Of a stretch of 16,317 bases of DNA, positions 13,489-16,317 are shown in pieces. This stretch comes from Gemmatimonadota bacterium (GTDB lineage Bacteria > Gemmatimonadota > Gemmatimonadetes > Gemmatimonadales > GWC2-71-9): positions 1 through 16,317 of the forward strand of contig JAEHDT010000191.1 in assembly GCA_016880225.1 (NCBI GenBank). The letters are read 5' to 3'. A program made the position numbers and the translations under genes. The notes under the pieces were generated by a model. It saw nothing but the letters and a program-made list of their open reading frames with translations. It was not told the DNA's origin and did no database searches. Each line of letters begins with the position of its first letter. Positions within the stretch are counted from its first letter, which is position 1.

Positions 13489-14081
13489 GGTCGGGCGGCG
13501 CCCGCCCGCCCCTCCTCGTGCTGGCGATGGGCGTGGCGTTCCTCCTCATCGTGGCCTCGCTCGTGATCGGGTCCCTCGTCCGGCCCGAGTTTCCGCCATT
13601 CGCCCTCACCGAGCCGCACCCCGTCGCCGTGGGCGATTCGCTGGTCGGCCCCACGACCTACACCCTGGACGCGGCCGCCACCGATCGCTGGCGCTACTTC
13701 GATTTTGGCCGCAACGCCGCCGTGGACTCGGGACCGTGGGACATCGCGATTCGGCGCTTCCACGTGATCGCCGCGCCCGGAGGGGGCGTCGTCGATCTCG
13801 GTGCTGTGCCCTTCGATTCGGTACGCGAGCTCCCCGCCGAGGGATACCTCCCGAATGCCGCAGGGCCGGACACCACCAATCCTGGCGTGGGGCGGTGGTA
13901 CAGCTACAGCATGCTCAGCCACCTGCTCACGACCAGGCACCATGTGTACGGCGTGCGCACGGCGGGTGGGAAGTACGCGAAGCTTGAGCTGCTCGCTTAC
14001 TACTGTCGGAACGCCGGCACGGCGTGCATCACGTTCCGATACGCCTATCAGGGCGACGGCAGCCGGCGAGTCGCTCCGTAA
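13485..14081 (+). CDS. HmuY-like family protein, membrane-anchored
   Basis: The protein has 198 residues. A hydrophobic N-terminus (LLVLAMGVAFLLIVASLVIGSLV) is a signal anchor, so the rest is likely extracytoplasmic. The body has WRYFDFG, then WDIAIRRFHVI, GAVPFDS, and near the end HHVYGVRTAGGKYAKLELLAYY and ITFRYAYQ. This is the pattern of the HmuY family, whose founder binds haem in Porphyromonas. Haem binding here is not shown by sequence. The GTG start overlaps the pruA stop (GTGA), so it is translated with pruA, an unusual partner. Two Cys near the C-terminus (YYCRNAGTACITF) could form a disulfide. A terminator follows five bases after the stop. Confidence 0.72.
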   Translation: MRSGGARPPLLVLAMGVAFLLIVASLVIGSLVRPEFPPFALTEPHPVAVGDSLVGPTTYTLDAAATDRWRYFDFGRNAAVDSGPWDIAIRRFHVIAAPGGGVVDLGAVPFDSVRELPAEGYLPNAAGPDTTNPGVGRWYSYSMLSHLLTTRHHVYGVRTAGGKYAKLELLAYYCRNAGTACITFRYAYQGDGSRRVAP

Positions 14082-14086
14082 CGAAA

Positions 14087-14116
14087 GAGCCCCCGACCTC
14101 ACTCGGCCGGGGGCTC
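14087..14116. terminator. Bidirectional intrinsic terminator
   Basis: GAGCCCCCG (14087-14095) and CGGGGGCTC (14108-14116) form a perfect 9-bp stem, extendable inward past one mismatch. It lies between the convergent HmuY-like and DUF5679 genes. Leftward the stem is followed by TTTCGTTA, a fair T run; rightward by GCGTTGTCGGTT, a poor one. Confidence 0.65.
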
Positions 14117-14140
14117 GCGTTGTCGGTTCGGTTGGCGCCC

Positions 14141-14317
14141 TTATTTCGGCGGCAGGATCTTGAACATGCCGGTGCCGCACACCGGGCACACGCCCTTCAG
14201 CGCGGGACGGCCGTTGGCCATCTTGACCTGCTGGGCGTTCGAAATCTTGCGCTTGGCTTTGCACTTCACACAGTAGCCCTCATCCGCGGCCATCGGGGCC
14301 TTTCCGGCCTTCGCCAT
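14141..14317 (-). CDS. DUF5679 small zinc-ribbon protein
   Basis: A 58-residue basic protein. It carries YCVKCKAKRKI and, later, GVCPVCGTGMFKIL, so Cys16, Cys19, Cys44 and Cys47 form a zinc ribbon. The order YCVKCKAKR, then NGRPALKG, then CPVCGTGMFKI is characteristic of DUF5679, a domain also found at the ends of some topoisomerases. Nucleic-acid binding is likely but not shown. GGAGG lies seven bases before the ATG, with coordinates 14325-14329, and the stop is TAA. The gene is convergent with the HmuY-like gene and downstream of the CDGSH gene on the same strand (113-bp gap). That gap has a TATTAT -10-like hexamer at 14417-14422 without a good -35. Confidence 0.88.
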   Translation of the reverse strand: MAKAGKAPMAADEGYCVKCKAKRKISNAQQVKMANGRPALKGVCPVCGTGMFKILPPK

Positions 14318-14430
14318 TGCGGTTCCTCCGTTCAGGGGCAGGGCATGGGGCGGGATGCGGCAGCTCTTGTCAGGGGCGGCTCCCCCCGGTTCACCCCCGC
14401 CCGGGACGGAGACAACATAATACCCCGTGC

Positions 14431-14673
14431 TTAAACCGTGGGAGCGGGGCCTGCCGGGGGGGCATCAGAAAAGCCGTTGCGCTTGTGAGTTCCGTCACAA
14501 AACGGCTTCGTGGCCGATCCGCCACAACGGCACAGGACAACGACTTCCGCGGGTCGGCCATCCTTCCGGGGGGGCACTTGGAGCTCCCGTCCCTCCGGGG
14601 TGACGATCCTGACCGGCCCCTCGACAAGCAGGGGGCCGTTGGGCTTCGGGGTGATCCGGGTCGGATGGTCCAT
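14431..14673 (-). CDS. CDGSH iron-sulfur domain protein
   Basis: The protein has 80 residues. The CDGSH signature is complete: Cys48, Cys50, Cys59 and His63 in CRCGGSATKPFCDGTHKRNGF. Three Cys and one His hold a redox-active 2Fe-2S cluster, as in mitoNEET and bacterial homologues. The N-terminal half (ITPKPNGPLLVEGPVRIV, with GRELQVPPRKDGRPAE) is the small beta extension usual in single-CDGSH bacterial proteins. It is probably cytoplasmic and involved in redox or cluster transfer; the partner is unknown. The ATG has no ribosome site, but a promoter ends about seven bases before it, so the transcript may be leaderless. Confidence 0.93.
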   Translation of the reverse strand: MDHPTRITPKPNGPLLVEGPVRIVTPEGRELQVPPRKDGRPAEVVVLCRCGGSATKPFCDGTHKRNGFSDAPPAGPAPTV

Positions 14674-14680
14674 CGGTCCA

Positions 14681-14709
14681 ACTATAACCCCCCTGGGCGG
14701 CTCGCCCAA
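14681..14709 (-). promoter_or_regulatory. Promoter for the CDGSH gene, predicted leaderless
   Basis: TTGGGC (14704-14709) and TATAGT (14681-14686) are 17 bp apart on the minus strand. The -10 matches five of six bases. Counting about seven bases past the -10 places the transcription start at or next to the A of the ATG at 14673. Confidence 0.45.
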
Positions 14710-14796
14710 CCGGGCCGGCAGGGGCACGCGGCCCGTGAACGCGTGGCGCGGCCGGAACGGTGGTGCGACGCGCAGGGTATCTTCCACCCGCTCTAT

Positions 14797-16317
14797 ATGA
14801 AGTCGCCGCTGTTGCTCTCGCTGCCGCTGTGCGCGCTGGCCTGCGTCTCGGAGCACGGACCGCTCACGAACCGGATGGCGCAGTCGGCGACGCCGTACCT
14901 CTCCCGGGCGGCGCGGCAACCCGTGAGCTGGCAGCCGTGGGGGCGCGACGCCTTCGCGCTCGCCGTCCGGCTCGACCGGCCGATCCTCCTCTACGTCGGG
15001 GCCGACGACTGCCGCTGGTGCGGGGTCATGGACCGCGAGGTGTACGGCGACTTGGGCCTCGGCGCGCTGATCGACTCACTGTTCGTGCCCGTCCGGGTGG
15101 ACCGCGACGAGCGTCCTGACGTGGCGCAGCGCTATGCCGCGGCCGTGCAGCTGCTCGCGGGCCTGCGAGGCTACCCCATCACCGTATTCCTGACGCCCGA
15201 GGGGTCCGCGTTCTTCGGCGGGACCTACTTTCCGCTCGACGACCCCGTCACCGGGCGCGGATTGAAGCAACTGCTTCCCGACGTGGCGAAAAGCTATCGC
15301 GAGCAGCGCGCCTCGATCGTGCGGCGCGCGGAGCTCGTTCGGGAGCGCTCACTCGGGCGTACGACGCGGGCAGGCCGCGGACCCCGGCCTGCCGAGGTTG
15401 AGCGCGAAACTGAACTGGTGCGCGGCGCCGTGGAAGCCGCGGCGCGCAGCCACGCGGAGCGTGCCAGCTTCCGCTATACCCAAGCCGCGGACCTGCTGCT
15501 CGCCGCTCACGCCCGGAGCGCCGACTCCGGCTACCTCGCGCCGGCGCGGGCGCTGCTCGACTACATGATCGACTCCGGCGACGCGGCGCTCGCGGCGAGT
15601 GCCGGCGACGACCCGCCGCAGCTCGTGCGGGCGGCTCTGCTGCGGGATCTCGCGGCTACCTGGGGCGTGACGGGCGAGCCGCGCTACTTCGAGGCGACGC
15701 GCGACCTCGCCCGGCGGCTCGCCGGCGACCTCGCGCGGATCGGGGAGCGGCCCCTGTTCGCGGACCGCGACGCGTACGCAATCGGATCGGTGCTCGACGG
15801 GGCGGCGGCGGTGGGCGATGCGGGAACGATCGCGCGCGGCCGGGCGATGCTCGACACGCTGCTGCGGCGCGTGTACGCACGTGGTCGCCCCGTGCGTCAC
15901 GCCGCAGGTGCTGGCTCGCCGGTGCGCGGCTTGCTCGCCGACCAGGTACAGGTCGCCTGGGCGTGCCTCGCCGCCCGCGACGCCACGGGCGAGGTGCGCT
16001 ACCTCGACGTGGCCCGCGATCTGGTAGGGGTGTTGGAGCGCGATTTCGCCGACTCGAGCTCGGCGGGCTACTTCGATGCCGCGAGTACGGACCCGGCGGC
16101 GCCGGCCCTCGCCGAGCGGGCCAAGCCGGTGCTCGACGACCTGCTCCCCGGCGGCAACGGATCGGCGGCCCGCCTGCTGCTGCGACTCGGCCGGGCGACC
16201 GGCGACGCCGCCTATCGACGGCGGGCCGAAGCCACACTCGACGCGGTAGCGAGCGCGGCGGCAGGCGAGGGGATGCGGGCGGCGAGTTATTTCGCCGCGG
16301 CGCAGGACCTCCTCCGC
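14797..16317 (+). CDS. DUF255 thioredoxin-domain protein (YyaL/SPATA20-like), 3' end outside window
   Basis: 507 residues are visible and the frame is open at the window edge; the family runs to about 600-700. The N-terminal domain follows the family order: NRMAQSATPYLSRAARQPVSW, PILLYVGADDCRWCGVMDREVY with Cys72 and Cys75, VRVDRDERPDVAQRY, then YPITVFLTPEG and FFGGTYFP. This is the DsbH-like thioredoxin fold. The rest is helical and matches the six-hairpin, glycosidase-like C-terminal part. The function of the family is unsettled. The N-terminus MKSPLLLSLPLCALAC resembles a lipoprotein signal with Cys16, unlike the cytoplasmic family norm. No ribosome site precedes the ATG. The gene is divergent from the CDGSH gene. 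Confidence 0.87.
   Translation, partial: MKSPLLLSLPLCALACVSEHGPLTNRMAQSATPYLSRAARQPVSWQPWGRDAFALAVRLDRPILLYVGADDCRWCGVMDREVYGDLGLGALIDSLFVPVRVDRDERPDVAQRYAAAVQLLAGLRGYPITVFLTPEGSAFFGGTYFPLDDPVTGRGLKQLLPDVAKSYREQRASIVRRAELVRERSLGRTTRAGRGPRPAEVERETELVRGAVEAAARSHAERASFRYTQAADLLLAAHARSADSGYLAPARALLDYMIDSGDAALAASAGDDPPQLVRAALLRDLAATWGVTGEPRYFEATRDLARRLAGDLARIGERPLFADRDAYAIGSVLDGAAAVGDAGTIARGRAMLDTLLRRVYARGRPVRHAAGAGSPVRGLLADQVQVAWACLAARDATGEVRYLDVARDLVGVLERDFADSSSAGYFDAASTDPAAPALAERAKPVLDDLLPGGNGSAARLLLRLGRATGDAAYRRRAEATLDAVASAAAGEGMRAASYFAAAQDLLR

Overview
The window is a GC-rich (roughly 70 %) bacterial chromosome segment with tightly packed genes, several GTG starts and many stop/start overlaps. 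Its gene content would fit a soil or sediment bacterium such as Gemmatimonadota, but no marker gene fixes the phylum, so that placement is a guess. There are no RNA genes, CRISPR arrays, insertion sequences or phage genes. No gene-free stretch exceeds 250 bases.

Layout. 1-77 is an AT-richer sliver carrying a near-perfect leftward sigma70-type promoter. It abuts a 5'-truncated PEBP/YbhB-like gene, which overlaps a gene for an exported JAMM/JAB-domain protein. This pair meets, tail to tail, a leftward two-gene membrane operon (3572 to 925). Divergent from that operon is an oxalate:formate-antiporter-type MFS permease with its 44-residue small subunit. Next comes a leftward DUF1097 membrane protein behind an unusually elaborate 248-bp leader region (CRP-type palindrome, promoter, strong hairpin). 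A leftward block follows (9944 to 6029): a two-helix membrane protein, a NagB/PIG-L fusion enzyme, a sensorless histidine kinase and a NarL-type response regulator. A rightward orphan histidine kinase, a leftward VOC-family protein, and a rightward pruA plus HmuY-like pair come next. The right end has two small leftward metal-binding proteins (DUF5679 zinc ribbon and CDGSH iron-sulfur protein) and a rightward DUF255 thioredoxin-domain protein cut by the window edge.

Most interesting point. The first gene of the leftward membrane operon (2424-3572) carries Asp-x3-His-x12-His within WHRSIGRDTFWTPAH. This closely matches the copper-site motif of PmoC/AmoC, the C subunit of copper membrane monooxygenases. 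A second, related Asp-x3-His-x13-His motif lies about 80 residues later. The overlapping downstream gene encodes a protein predicted to be exported, with a mature N-terminal His, two membrane helices and His/Met-rich C-terminal domains, which recalls PmoB topology. Together they look like a divergent, undescribed relative of the CuMMO system, or a copper-handling system built from the same motif. Function is not established by sequence alone.
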